Shown in pieces: positions 33,624 to 46,200 of a DNA stretch of 64,000 bases; the first letter of the stretch is position 1, and every line of letters starts with the position of its first letter. Below the pieces are notes generated by a model, which saw nothing but the letters and a program-made list of their open reading frames with translations, made no database searches and was not told the DNA's origin. Made by a program: the position numbers and the translations under genes. This DNA is from Metamycoplasma neophronis. GTDB lineage: Bacteria > Bacillota_I > Bacilli_A > Mycoplasmatales > Metamycoplasmataceae. The stretch is taken from positions 1-64,000 of the forward strand of contig NZ_VHHP01000001.1 of the NCBI RefSeq assembly GCF_006491995.1, read 5' to 3'.

Positions 33624-33660
33624 AAAAAAGTCAACCTTTTTATATCAAGGTTAACTTTTA
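33624..33660 (-). terminator. terminator of the P80-P60-hit operon
   Basis: AAGTTAACCTT pairs with AAGGTTGACTT on the minus strand, followed by TTTTTT. Confidence 0.75.
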
Positions 33661-33664
33661 AAGA

Positions 33665-33991
33665 CTAATCTTCATAATATGGGATGATATGAACATGTGT
33701 TCTCATCACTGATTGCCCAGCAGATTCGTTATTATTAATTTGCAATTTGAATCCGGTGGCGTTTAATTTTTCGACTTGTTCTAATGCTAGTTTACGAGCC
33801 GTTAAAATTAAGTTGCTCAAATCTTCATCAGTAATGTCAAATAAATTTTCTGAGTATTTTTTAGGCACTACTAAAAAGTGTCCTTTGCTCTCTGGGTCAA
33901 TGTCAAGAAACGCAATTACACGTGCGTCTTCATAAATAATTGTTGCTGGAATATCTCTGTCTATAATTCTTTGAAATATATCTCTTTCCAT
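33665..33991 (-). CDS. HinT / HIT-family nucleotide-binding protein
   Basis: The 108-residue protein begins DIFQRIIDRDIPATIIYEDARVIAF, the usual HIT opening, and has GHFLVVPKKY. The histidine triad region reads QSVMRTHVHIIP: the second and third triad His are present, but the first is Arg. In Mycoplasma hominis HinT is encoded with the membrane proteins P60 and P80 and binds P80. Here the same trio is present in the same order and the ATG follows P60 by only two bases. HIT proteins hydrolyse phosphoramidates such as AMP-lysine. Confidence 0.9.
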   Translation of the reverse strand: MERDIFQRIIDRDIPATIIYEDARVIAFLDIDPESKGHFLVVPKKYSENLFDITDEDLSNLILTARKLALEQVEKLNATGFKLQINNNESAGQSVMRTHVHIIPYYED

Positions 33992-33993
33992 GT

Positions 33994-35742
33994 TTAAATT
34001 AATCCTTCTAGTTTAAGCATATCTAACACTGATTTATTCATTTTGGTTGTATCAAATTCAAAACCTAATTCTTTGAAATATGATACTGCTTCTCTGAAAA
34101 TAGCATCGGCATTTTGAACAATAATGTTATTAGCTATAATTTGTTTTTGTTCGTATGATTCTCAAGGGGTGTTATCGAATGCTAAAACTTTTTTAGTTAC
34201 TTCATTACCTGTTGCATCTAAAACTTTTTTGTTTTGATATAGAGGTGCAATTTTCACTACGTATTGAGCATTGATTTGGTTATCTTTAATCATATCAACA
34301 TCTTTTGCATACTTATCTAAATTATATGCGATATCTTCGCTTGGGGTGCTAAATGTTTTAGTTTTATTATCATAATTTAATTTTGCATTAAAGTCATAGT
34401 AATTATTAGCTGATAATTGTTTTACTGATAAACGCATCGGAATTGTTAAGATTTGCCCATCAAAACTAATAATGCCTTTTTGTTCGAATTGTAAATCATA
34501 TGAATGGCCATTAACTTCTAATTGTTTAGTAAATAATGAAGCATTTTGTGCATCACGAGTTAAGCCATCAAAGTCAATATCACTTGCCGAGAATGAAGCT
34601 AATTTGCTTTCGGTAGCCTTAGTAATTAATGAAGCAGAAGCAGATGCTTTAGGTTGGTTTTGAGCAGCAGCTAAAATTGCAGCAAATTTAAAACTATCTT
34701 GTGAATATACTCGGTTGTTTGAAGGGTCTACAAAACCAAATACACTAGCTAAGTTGGCTTGGATTCCGTATAATGAACCCGATAGAAGACCACTTGTATA
34801 CGAGTTTTTAATTAAGCCTTTGTAAGCCAATAAATTCTCAAGTACATGTTCGCCTTCTGAAGCACCGGTTGCGATTAGTTGTTCTGGATAAGTTGCCTTA
34901 GGGTTTAATTCATATTGTGGACGACCTGAAGGGTTATATGAAGCCAATGAATTAAATTGTTCGAATGTCGAAATATTTGCTTTACCTCAACGTAAATTCA
35001 TTTCACGATTATCAGTAAATGATCATGATTCTAATAATGGGTTATCAATTAAGTATTTAATTAGATATAGTGAATTGTCAGCCAAATCAAGTGATGCATA
35101 AATATCTTTTTGTAAATATGGAGTATCTTTATCATTCATTTTTGATGCCAATGATAATTGATATTTATCTTGACCTTTGTCATTGTTGGCTAAAGCACGA
35201 TAGTCGTCACGATTTTTTAGTAAATAAATTTGGGCTAATAATAATTTTTGAATATCTAAACGAATGTTATTGCTAATTAGATTTGAGTTTTGCAACATAA
35301 ATCTAAAATCACTTTCAGATGGAATGGTAAATGGCGCTGGATTAAATGTTGAAGTGTCAATGTTTGCATTAATATATGCTGATTTTAGATTTCAGAAAAA
35401 TTGTGAGTTTTCTTGTAATTTATTAGCAGCATAAAATTGAAAAATGTTTCATGCAGTTTTATATAACTCTGAGTTATTTAAATTTAATAAAGCTAGAATA
35501 GGGTCACTTTTTTTGCTATTTTCATCTAATAATTGGAATTCAGATTGATAAAAACTTGAAAGATATGTATTAGTAATGGTAGTTAAAATTTGGTTTTTGG
35601 TTAAAGTGTCTTTTAATACATTTTCTTGATTGCCAGCATTGCCATTAGTGTCGGTATTTTTTTGACAAGAAATTGCCACAGCAACAGTTGGGATTATTGC
35701 TAAAGGAGCTAATAATGGCGCAAATAATTTAATTTTTTTCAT
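33994..35742 (-). CDS. HinT-associated membrane lipoprotein P60
   Basis: The 582-residue lipoprotein has a signal peptide ending VAVAISC (Cys26). It lies between the P80 gene (11 bases upstream) and hit (two bases downstream), as in the hitABL locus of Mycoplasma hominis. The body is a long extracellular domain rich in Asn, Lys and Ser, without a recognised catalytic motif. TGA Trp codons appear throughout. The function is unknown; it is known only as part of a membrane complex with P80 and HinT. Confidence 0.85.
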
Positions 35743-35753
35743 ACTTCTCCTTT

Positions 35754-37901
35754 TTAAATTCCTTTGATAAAGTTAACAATGGTATTGAATAAATATGGCA
35801 ATACATCTTGGGTGTCGTGTGGATCTAAGTAAAATTGATTTGATGCTTGATTGTATTTAAAGTCAGCATAAACACCATTATCAAATTTAGCTTTAATAAA
35901 TGTTTTTATTTCATTAGCTTTATTTTGAATTAATTGGTATTTTTGAGTTTCATCAAGTAATTTTTCGTATTTTAATGCTTTTGCAATATCGTCGTCTGTA
36001 AATTTAACTGTTTTATTGTCTAAATTTGTGTATTCTTGTTGTTTGATATATGTTTTAAATTCATCTTGCGAAAGTAAGTCATTTACCATAAAGTCTTTAG
36101 TTAAAATACCATTAAAAATCGTGTCTAGGTTGAACAATTGAGTTGTTAACGTGCTTGTATAGTTTGCTTTTGATTGAATAGCCAAATCGTGAGCAATCAA
36201 TCTTTGAACAATTTCTGGAGTGCTTAATACATAAATGTTTTTAATTGCAATTCCGGCATCACTTACAGTCAAGAAATTACTTCCAACTTTAATTAATGAA
36301 CCAATTTTATAGCTGTTATTAGCATCGCCAAATGCATCTCTGAACGCCATGCCAAATTTGTTTTGGAAATCTTTATCATTCATTTGGTTAATGTATTTAG
36401 ACACGGCTTCATTGTATTTAGCATACTCTTCAACATAGTTATCAGTTTTGTTTTTAGTAACTGCTGCTTGGCTTAATACTTCTTTAAATGTTTTTTGAGT
36501 TTTTGAATCATAACTGAATTTATCTTCACCAAAAATAGCCACTAATGAATTTTTTAAATCTGAAAATAATGTCGATTTTTCAGAATATTTATAAATACCA
36601 CTATCAGCAGTAGCATCACCTAATAATACTGACATTAGAGGAATGTACTTCGCTGGGTCATTAGTGTTAATTTGATCAACAATATTTTTATAACCTTCTG
36701 AGCCATACTTAGCAGCATCTTTATTATTTGAAGCTACATATTGAATAATTTTCTCAGTATTTTTTGCAGCAATTTCTTCGGCCGAAGTTATGTTAGCACT
36801 TTCTAAAAGTGGGCTGACACCGGTGAAATCTGCTAATTTGTCAATTCCTAATGCAACTTGAACTTGATTGTCATCTACTAAATAAGTACTGAAAGTTAAT
36901 AGCTTAATCATTTCCGCTTTTGTTACGGTTCATGCTGCAGAACTATCGGTCATGTTAGGGTGTGCACTCAACGTCATGCCCGATACAACTGATTGTTTAC
37001 GAGCGATTCATGGCGCAATAAATCTATCAGCATTTATATATGCCTCTACATAAGATTTGGTTGTAAAGATTGGAACTTTAACTTCATCTTTACTATCTGT
37101 TTTTAATTCGATAGTGTCTTCAGCTGGAAGTACATAGTTTTGATTTTCTTTAGCAAAGCTTAGACGAATTGTTTCGCCTTTTTTAGCTATTTCAATTTTT
37201 TCGCCTTTATATGTGTAAAAAACATCTTTATTAGCAACGATTCCGTTTTTTAATTCTGAATAAGTGAAGTCTGTATTAACTTGAGTTTGATATCTACGAT
37301 AAGCATCTTTATTTAGTTTTTCTGTAACTTTATATTCAATAGCTTCAGTTTTTGATTTTGCATTACCGTATAGTGGCGAGGCTAAATATTCTAAAAATTT
37401 TTCTTCTCATTTTTTCTCAACACCATATTGTTCTTGGTATTTTTTCTCAACATCATCTAGCTCTTTAGTAACATCTTGACGTACTTTTTCAATAGTTGGC
37501 AATGCAAAAGATTTTTCATCACTTTTAGCTTTGTCCGCATTATAAACAGCTTCGTATCATAAAGAACCTTTATATTCTTGTTCGTATAGATATTTGGTTA
37601 AATGTTGTTCAACACCAGTTGCAATGTTTTTGTTTGCATTTACTAATTCATGAACTTGGTTAATGTTGCCTCATGTAACTTTAACTTCTTTACCATTTGG
37701 GCCGGTTAATGTCATAATAACTGAATCATTATTCAACAATGGGGTTGGTTTAGGTAAAGATTTTTTAGCTTGTACTAAAGGAATACCAATTCCGGCAGCA
37801 ACAACTGCAGAAACTGCGGTACCTCAAAAAATGCCTCAAAGAATTTTTTTTCTTTTGGCTTTTTGTTCAGTAGTTTGTGTTTTTTTGTTTTCGCTTGACA
37901 T
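35754..37901 (-). CDS. HinT-interacting membrane protein P80
   Basis: The 715-residue protein starts at ATG 37901 with a GAAAGGG Shine-Dalgarno, has a short basic cytoplasmic N-terminus and one membrane helix at about residues 21-43. The rest is a long extracellular domain of mostly helical, Lys/Asn/Glu-rich sequence. No lipobox is present. The genomic order P80-P60-hit and the tight gaps identify the locus. In Mycoplasma hominis the cytoplasmic tail region of P80 was linked to HinT binding. TGA Trp codons are frequent. Confidence 0.85.
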
Positions 37902-37994
37902 ATTTCCCTTTCTAAATATACTAAAATTAATTTTACCATTTTTTCGGCATTTTATTACACTCACTTTGATTGTAATAATTTATAATTATTTGAT

Positions 37995-38777
37995 ATGAAT
38001 AAAGTTATTGAAGAAAAATTAAATATTTTAAAAGAATTTACTGAAATTTGTCATGAAAATGAGCTTTGATATAGTATGGATAATCACAGTCTTTTAGCTT
38101 TATATAGCGAAGAAAATATAATTGAAGAATTGGATCATTTTGATGTTATGATGACTGTTGAAGCTTATGAAAAATTAAAAAATAAATATCCGACACGTGT
38201 GCTTGATTCATGCAAACATTCAGAATATTTTATGCTACAAAATAAGTTCGTTATTGACTACGAGGACATATATAAAGAACAGCCTTTTATCAATATTAAT
38301 TTAATTATGCCGACTAAAACTAAAAGGGTTAAAAATTACATTAAAATCAAAAATCGTTACTTAAGCTTTGTAAATTTTTATTCAACATTTAATCATAGTA
38401 ATATATCAAAAATTCAAAATAAAATCAATATTGCCAAGCTATTAAAACCAGTCACAAAATTAATTACTTATAAAGATATTGTTAATGTTTTATATGATGA
38501 TGCTTATGAGGGTTTTATTGTTACAGAAGCTTTAATTAAAAAGAGTTCATTGAACAAATGAATATCAAATTTAAGCTTCAGAACTCATAAAGAAAAAATT
38601 AATGATATCGAGGTTGCTTCAATCAACGAATATGACAATTATTTGAATAATATATACGGAAAAGATTATAAAAATATTAAAACATTAAGTGATGGATCTA
38701 TGCATACTAATCCAGTGGATTTGCAAAAATTTGTTGCTATGGATGTAATTGAAGAGTTTGAAGCAAGCGAACAATAA
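37995..38777 (+). CDS. LicD-like family protein (divergent)
   Basis: The 260-residue protein opens with LNILKEFTEICHENELWYSMDNHSLLALYS. This mirrors LicD phosphotransferases (LLKEFdriCreNnIrYwldgGTLLGAvR), and EELDHFDVMM takes the place of DDDIDVGM, so two acidic residues of the metal site seem kept but the motif is eroded. LicD proteins transfer choline phosphate or related groups to surface sugars. The acceptor here is unknown. A TATAAT box at 37981-37986 lies eight bases from ATG, so the mRNA may be leaderless. TGA Trp codons occur at LWYS and later. Confidence 0.6.
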
Positions 38778-38782
38778 TAATT

Positions 38783-38816
38783 AAAAAGTACCTTAATTTT
38801 AGGTACTTTTTAATTT
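38783..38816. terminator. bidirectional terminator after the LicD-like gene
   Basis: AAAAAGTACCT pairs with AGGTACTTTTT; convergent genes end on both sides. Confidence 0.8.
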
Positions 38817-38824
38817 TATTTTTT

Positions 38825-39190
38825 TTATTTTTTTGTTTCTTTTTTAACTTTCTTAAGTGTATAACCCCTTACTCTTAATGAGTAAATTACAGCAAAGACT
38901 ACTGCATTTGAAAATGCTCCAACTAATAATAAAATTCCAAAAATATAATATACAATTTCTCTAACTTTTTTAGCTGAATCAGTGCCGCTTCATGGTTGCA
39001 TTACACTTAATTTATAAATTATATAAACAACTGCTCCAAATAGAAAACCGAAAATTATTAATACAAATAAAATATATCATTTGTTCATGGGTTTTTTAAA
39101 TAAAAACGCAGTGATTATTCAGTTATAACCTAAACCTAAAAAACCGAATAATATGAAAAATATACTTATAAACAATTTAAACTCCTTCAT
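38825..39190 (-). CDS. hypothetical three-span membrane protein (121 aa)
   Basis: The frame has three hydrophobic helices (about residues 5-24, 34-54 and 77-102) and a Lys-rich C-terminus. ATG 39190 opens the longest frame but has no Shine-Dalgarno. The ATGAAGGAG there itself contains a perfect AAGGAG six bases before an in-frame TTG at 39173-39175, so the true start could be this TTG and the protein 116 residues long. TGA Trp codons confirm the frame. No family is recognised, and the gene is isolated. Confidence 0.6.
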
Positions 39191-39264
39191 ATAAATTTTT
39201 AAAATTTTTATTAAGAATAAAAGAATTATAATACGAAAATGAGGATCTTTGTCATAGTAAAAAA

Positions 39265-39300
39265 TATTAAAAGCTAACCCCCGGAGGAGTTAGCTTTTAT
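39265..39300 (-). terminator. terminator after the FtsX permease/ATPase pair
   Basis: AAAAGCTAACTCC pairs with GGGTTAGCTTTT around a GC-rich loop on the minus strand. Confidence 0.75.
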
Positions 39301-39316
39301 ATTATTTTTTTTAAAA

Positions 39317-40264
39317 TTAAACTTCCTGATTTTTAGATTTTTCAATCAATCATTCACGTTCTTGGTTTTTAATTTCCTTGATGTGACCAAGTTCTAAATA
39401 AATAACTTTGTCAGCCATTTTAGCAACGTCAGGGTCGTGTGATACAACAATGATTGTAGTGCCATAATCACGGTTGATTTGTTGAAGAATTTTCAAAACT
39501 GTTAAACCAGTTTTTTCATCCAAAGCACCGGTAGGTTCATCAGCTACTAAAATTTCAGAGTTTTTAGCAATTGCCCGTAAAATTGACACCCGTTGTTGTT
39601 GTCCACCCGACATTTGTGATGGATATTTATACATACACTCTTCTAAATCAAAGTCTTTAAATAGTTGTTTGATATTCAAATGTTTTGATTTATCCTTTTG
39701 TAAAAACGCTCCGGTTTCAACATTATCATAACTGTTTAAGTTTTGTAATAAGTTATAGTTTTGAAAAATGAATGATATATTATCACGTCTAAATAAAGTC
39801 TGTTTGCTGTCACTTAAGTAAGGCAAATTAACGTTATTAACGATAATTTCACCTGAGGTTGGTCGGTCTAATGCACTAATAATATTTAAAAGTGTTGATT
39901 TACCAGAACCTGATTTACCGTATAAAATAGCAATTTCGCCACGTTTAATTTGAAAAGTAACACCTTTTAAAACATCGGTTGCAACGTTACCTGATAAATA
40001 GGTCTTTTTAACATCAATAACTTCAACGACATTGTCATCTGTATTTTTCAGATTGAAATTTTTGTCTTTTTTTCTTGGCTTGTCATTGGCTTTTTTGAAT
40101 TTCTTCAAAGTAGCATTGTCAAGTACCTTAATTGTCATCCCTTCGTCTTTTACTTCAAAAGGAGCTTTGTGTTTATTGATGTTAATAATATTAATATCTT
40201 GTAAGGTTTGTTCATCAACTGTTTTTTTATTATTCTTAGTTGATTTATTTTTATCTTTAGCCAT
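39317..40264 (-). CDS. ABC transporter ATPase, LolD/MacB type
   Basis: The 315-residue ATPase has Walker A YGKSGSGKST at about 115-124, signature [10 protein letters not shown], Walker B ILVADEPTGALD and H-loop IVVSHD. The family usually has about 230 residues; here a polar N-terminal extension of about 78 residues precedes the fold. Its start overlaps the stop of the giant FtsX permease by one base (TAATG), so it is the partner of that protein. It should drive mechanotransmission or substrate release at the outer face of the membrane rather than classic import. TGA Trp near the C-terminus adds ten more residues. Confidence 0.92.
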
Positions 40265-43200
40265 TATTTTCCTTTCAAGGCATCAACTGCCTTAACTTTA
40301 TTTAGACTCTTTCAAGTAGCAACCGAAGTTGCAATGAATACAGATAAACAAATTACTGTACTTAAAATAATCGTTGATATATGCAATACCAGTGGCAATA
40401 CAATCTGACTCGTTACCATCATAAATGCATTAAATAGTGCAATGAATGATAAAGTAACTGGAATCATTAAAATACATGCAAGAATGATTGCGGGTACGAA
40501 ATTAAAGAAGAATAAGAAGATCTTTTCATTATTAGTATAACCTAAAACTGAGAAGGTTGCAATTGCTCTTTGGTTAGAAGCGATCATGATGTTAGTAATA
40601 ACAATCAAAATAACGATTGAAATAACTAATGAAATAATAATGAAAGCAACTAATATGGTGTTAATAGTTCCAGAGATACCCGAAATAAATCCGGCCTCAA
40701 TGTCTTTACTATTAACATCAAACGAAGCACCATACATAATATTTTTACCATAAATTGATCCCGGTTGAGTTCCGTAGAATTTGGTTAAGACATTACGTGC
40801 TAAAGTTTTGTATTTTTCATTAGTATCATTTAATTTTACAATTTCATTAAATTGATCTTCATTAATGTTTAGCAGTTTGAATAATTGAGTTTTATATTCT
40901 AAATTAGCCTCAGGGTGAGCTTCATTATAAGCTTTAACGTTGTGTTCGTATACGGAGACATAATTTAAATCAGGGTTAGAAATAAAGATGCGTTTAAAGA
41001 ATGTTCATACGCTTTGGTCATTAGCGGCAGCAACATCATATGAACTAGCCGCACCTCAGAATCCAGTTGACGAATAAGTTGTCAAGGTATCAATTGTTTG
41101 AACTGGGGTAACGTCGTTAGATAAAATACCATTGAATGCATCATATTTGCGGTCAAATTCTTTTCTATAGAATTCTGCTTTATCTGGATTTAAATATAAT
41201 GCATTGTTTAATTCTCATTCACGAGCTTTTTTCAACCTCATTGATAAAGTATCATATCCTAAGATGTGATCTAAGATGTCTTTTCTTGTTGATATTTCAA
41301 CGTTAATGAATGTTTCGGATATACCAATTACAACAAACTTGTAATTTGTCTTCGGAGCTTGTTGCATTAAGGCTTGATAGCTGAATCTATCAACATGGTT
41401 TAATAGAGTTCCATCAAATTCTGAACCAACGTCAAGTTTGTATTTTCTTGAAGCAACTTGGTTAATAACAACCGGAATAGCTTGATCCGAATCAAATTCA
41501 TAATTATATTCACGCAATTTTTTAGTTAAATCAACGCCTTTTCTATTTTGCAATCTAATGAATCTACTGTTGTCATAGTAACCATAGATTTTATTTTCTT
41601 TGCCGTTGATTAATGTTTTAGCATAAGTGTATTTTTCGTTTGTAGTGTCATTTCAGTATACCCCGCCAAATGATACAAAGAAATCAATACCATTAATTTG
41701 ACGATAAGCATTAACCAAAAAGTTACGATATTCTTGACGATAACTTGAAGTAGTTACTTTTTTAGGTCTTAGATATACTTCATTTACTGGGTCTCATTCA
41801 ACAAATCTGAATTGTTCAGTAATTTTACCATCGCCGACTTGTTCTTCATTATAGTTTGGTTTAGTAAATAAGAAGTAACTTGTACGGTTTGACATATCTT
41901 CAGGCTTATTAGCTTCATAATCGGCCAAGAATTTCTTAATATCGCGAACCGCAAAAATGTCCATATAATTATTGAATGATGTGCTTGTAATGTTTCTAAA
42001 ATCTTTGTGTTCTTTTAATTTTTCTCTATCTATTAGATATTGAGTATTTTGCATTTGCAATGATACACGTCTGAAAATTTGGGCAACCCTTGCTCTTTGG
42101 GTTTCAGGCATGTTCGCGTAAGTAATATCTCATGGACTTAATTCAACTGATAAATCCATTAAAATGTCAAGTGATGACTTAGTAATAACCGTTGGATTAT
42201 ATGGATGGTTAACAATATCAGTATTGAACGATCCACCCGGTCTTAAGAAGTTAGGGTTATCATAATCTAACTGGCTTCCGTTTGATGATGAATTGCCCGC
42301 TAGATCATTTGGAACATATAGCAACTCATTAATATTATTTTTATTATAAGTTACAAATGGTCCACCTTCTGTACTTGGACTTTCTAAATCTAATTTAAAA
42401 CTATATAATCTATCGCTATAGGTTTTAGAAATAGCTTTATTGAATACGTTATTAGATGATAAGAAGAACATCGAAATTAAAGAAGTGGTTGAGAATGCTA
42501 AGAATAATGAAAACATCTTTCAGAAGTTATTCAATGCCATTGAGGCAATGAATCTCATTTTAACTGGCAGTCTTCTAAATAGAGCTGATACTTTTTGACC
42601 AACATTTCCGACCGAAACCTCAGTTAACCCGCTCATCAATTCAGTTGGTTTTCTTCTTACTGAAAGTTGTGTGATGATGTAAATTAAAATCGATACAAAT
42701 ATTAACGGAACAAATATCGTTGCCAACATTGCGAGTGCATTGAATGGAATAATATTATTTTCAAGCGTTCAGTATGAAGATAGGACGCGCATTGTAGGTT
42801 TTTGTAGGGCAAATCCTAAAATGTAACCCATAATTCCACCCACGGCCGCAGGAATTCATCCAAAGGCACAGAATGCTAAGGCAATCTCAGAAGTTTTGTA
42901 TCCTTGCGCTCTTAAAATACCAACAACTTTGTTTCTTGCTTCGATATAACGTTTAATAATGAAGTAAACAATAAAACTTACTAAGACTGTTAATATGCTA
43001 ATTAAATAAATTGTTGCATTTTTAATTGAAGAAACAATTGATCTAACAGTAATGATCCGAATGTATCTTTCAGGGTTAATACTATCTTGCTCATCTTTTA
43101 GATAAACTTTTCTAGTTGAACCAGGAGCCATCTCATTAACAATTACATTAAATTTAGCTTTTAACTCTTCAGGGCTTTTGTCGGGCAAGAATTTGCCTTT

Positions 43201-46200
43201 TTCATTTGTTGGAGCTTTGACCAACACATAAGTTTTAATTGCGAATGTTGGATAAGCTGAGTAAATTCTGTCAAATCCTTTTGAGTTAACAAATAAGATA
43301 GCTTGACTATTGGTATCTACTTGAATATTTTCTTCATTGACAACAGGATATAGATAGTCAGACGTACTATCAACACCAATAATTAAATATTCTTGAGTAT
43401 TAACTTTCACTTTGTATTTATCATCTAATGAACTTATGAATAATTGCATTTCATATGGATTACTTAAATATTTTGAGATATCCCCTTTATAAACTTCTTT
43501 ACTATTTGAATTTAAATAACCATAATTTACTTTTGCTAAATATGAACCAGCATCAGTATATGAAATCATATTATAAATAACTATTGGTTGAATAATTGAA
43601 GTTAGCGCTTCTTTAATAGTTTTTGTAATATTCATATTGAACAATACTAAATCAGTACCATCTGGCGCTTTAAGTTTTTGGTTGTATAAATAGTTAAAGT
43701 ATGCAACATCAAGGTTAATCGCCGAATCGTTTCTTGATTCAATTAGTTTAACCGATGAGTTAAATGATTGAGTAATAGCAATAATTTTATTTTTTAATTC
43801 TCCAATATTTGCGCCTTGTAAATTACTGAAAATCTTTTTCACTACATATGATAAATTACCTTCATTTGGATTAGGCGACAATAAATAATATAGAAGAATT
43901 TGTGGGAAACTCATAAAAGTAAATGGGTTTAATAAGTTTCTAGGAACATTTATTAATGATAAAAGTTCAGGTAAATTTGCGGCTTCTAGTGCTTGTTTAT
44001 AAATAATTCTAAATTCATAATCAGAAGTAATCAAAGGTTGTAATTGACTTGTTTGTTCAGTTAACATAAATGAACTGATAAATGCTTCTAATGATTGTAA
44101 ATAGAATGTCGGCATTTGGTCAGCTGAAGCAATGTATCCAAAGTTATATGAAATTTCATTTGAATTTTTTAAGAACACATCTTTAATTTGACTAATAACA
44201 TTATCCGGGATGTTTAATTTCTTTAAATTTTCAAACAATGCTTTAAATGTTTTGCTTTCATTAATTGCTTTAATTAATTCACTGTTAGCATCTGTTGTAC
44301 GGGCATTAGCATAGGCAACTTTTAATAATGTGGCACGATAATTATCATCGCTTCCTAAAATTCCCATGCTTGGAATTGGATTAATAACAGCATCATAGTT
44401 TGCCATCATGTTTTTAATTTCAGGAGTATTTGCTGCTTTAAATAGTTCTAATAAAATTGCTCTGATTTGATCGTATGATAAGAATTTTTCATAATTATAA
44501 TCAATGTATTTATCACCTGTATTAGGGTCGGTAAATGTCTTTTCATGGGCAATGGCTAAACTATTCAATTGATATGCTAACTTAATTCACAAGCTATACA
44601 TAATCAATTGATTTTGAATAATGCCTTTTTGTCCTTGACCCAACATTCCACCAACAAAGTTTTTAGCAAGCACGCTGTGTAGTGTTTGTAAAATTTCTTT
44701 ATCATTTTCGTGCAATGGATCATTTGGATTAATTAATGCAGAACGATATGCCAAATCACCGTATGTTGCAACTTCTTTATTTAATAGATTTTGATTTGAA
44801 AAATCGTATACGCCGTTTTCTGGCATGTAGTTTTTAATAAATAATTTCGAAATTAAATCACGATATTTAATAGTTATATCTTTTAATTTTTGTAAATCTG
44901 AAATATCGAAGTTTGTTGCTAAAACAGAATTCTTCAAGAATTTAAATTCGTTTTCAGTTAATTTTAATGCGCTACCGCTTTCTAACGATTTATTAATTTT
45001 AATGATAATTTTATTAATATCATCTAGGTTATATTGGTCAACTGGTAAATTAGTTGCGTTAGGCGCTTCTACATTTGCCACAGAAGTAGGGAAACCTAAT
45101 AACATTAATGTTTGTAAATCAAGCATTGAAATCTTTTTATCATCACTTGCAGGAATAGCAATATTTAACTCTTTAACTACTTTATCAGTTTTACCTGATA
45201 GATTGAATATCTTAATAATAGCGTCTTGAATCTGCGCAATTTTTCCCACGTTAACTTCGTCATCATATGAAGAGTTAACTGAGGTTAGAAATGCAGTTAA
45301 ATAATCTGAGCTAGTTAAAGATTCAGTGTTGTAATCATTATAAATTTTGTTGTTTGCCGTAACTGGATATTTGACGTGTTGAATTAGTTTGTCAAGTGAT
45401 TGAGTAAAACGACTTAAATTAATATTACTAATTAACTCAAATAATCCGTTATTAATATTTGAATAAGGTGCCTCATTTTCTTTTGCCCCATTTAATTTAG
45501 TAAATAACTGCTTTACTTTTTCTTTATTTTCATTGCTTAAGCTTTGTCCGGCTAAATCATAAGCCATTATTCATCTTTGGTAGTAGCTAGATGGTGATTC
45601 AGGGTCTAAGAATGATTGTAAATCAACTTGTGCAATCAAGTTTTGCAATGCTTTTTTCACTTGATATTCGTCAACTGATTTTAATAAACTAATGATTAAT
45701 CTTGCTTCAGAAAGAGTTCAATAAGTATCTTTTTGCGAAGTAAAAGGTTTGTATGGATGTTTATCATATCAGTCTTGAATAATTGCTGAAAACTTAACAA
45801 AGTCAATTGAGTTAATAATTTGTTTTAAAGAAGAAAATACGACTGATTTGTCTTTAATTAATTCAATTAAATCATAAATAGACAATCTAAGTTGTGGAAT
45901 AACATAAATTCCGTTTAAATTAATTAATGAACTTAAATTAGTAATTTGTTTAACTAAATATTCGTCACGTTCCTGTTGTGTTGAGCCAGATTTTTCATAT
46001 TGTACTTGTAAATAATCAATCGCTCCGCCTAGTAAGTTTTTGATGAATGTATTCGCATTCATATTTGCAAATTCTAGGTTTTGATTTTTACTGTGATTTA
46101 TTGGTTCGTTTAAATATTTAATAACATCTAGAATAACTTTTTCTAAAATGAATTTGTTTGTTTTACCAACTGCTAATAGAGTATGGAAATCATTTGCTTC

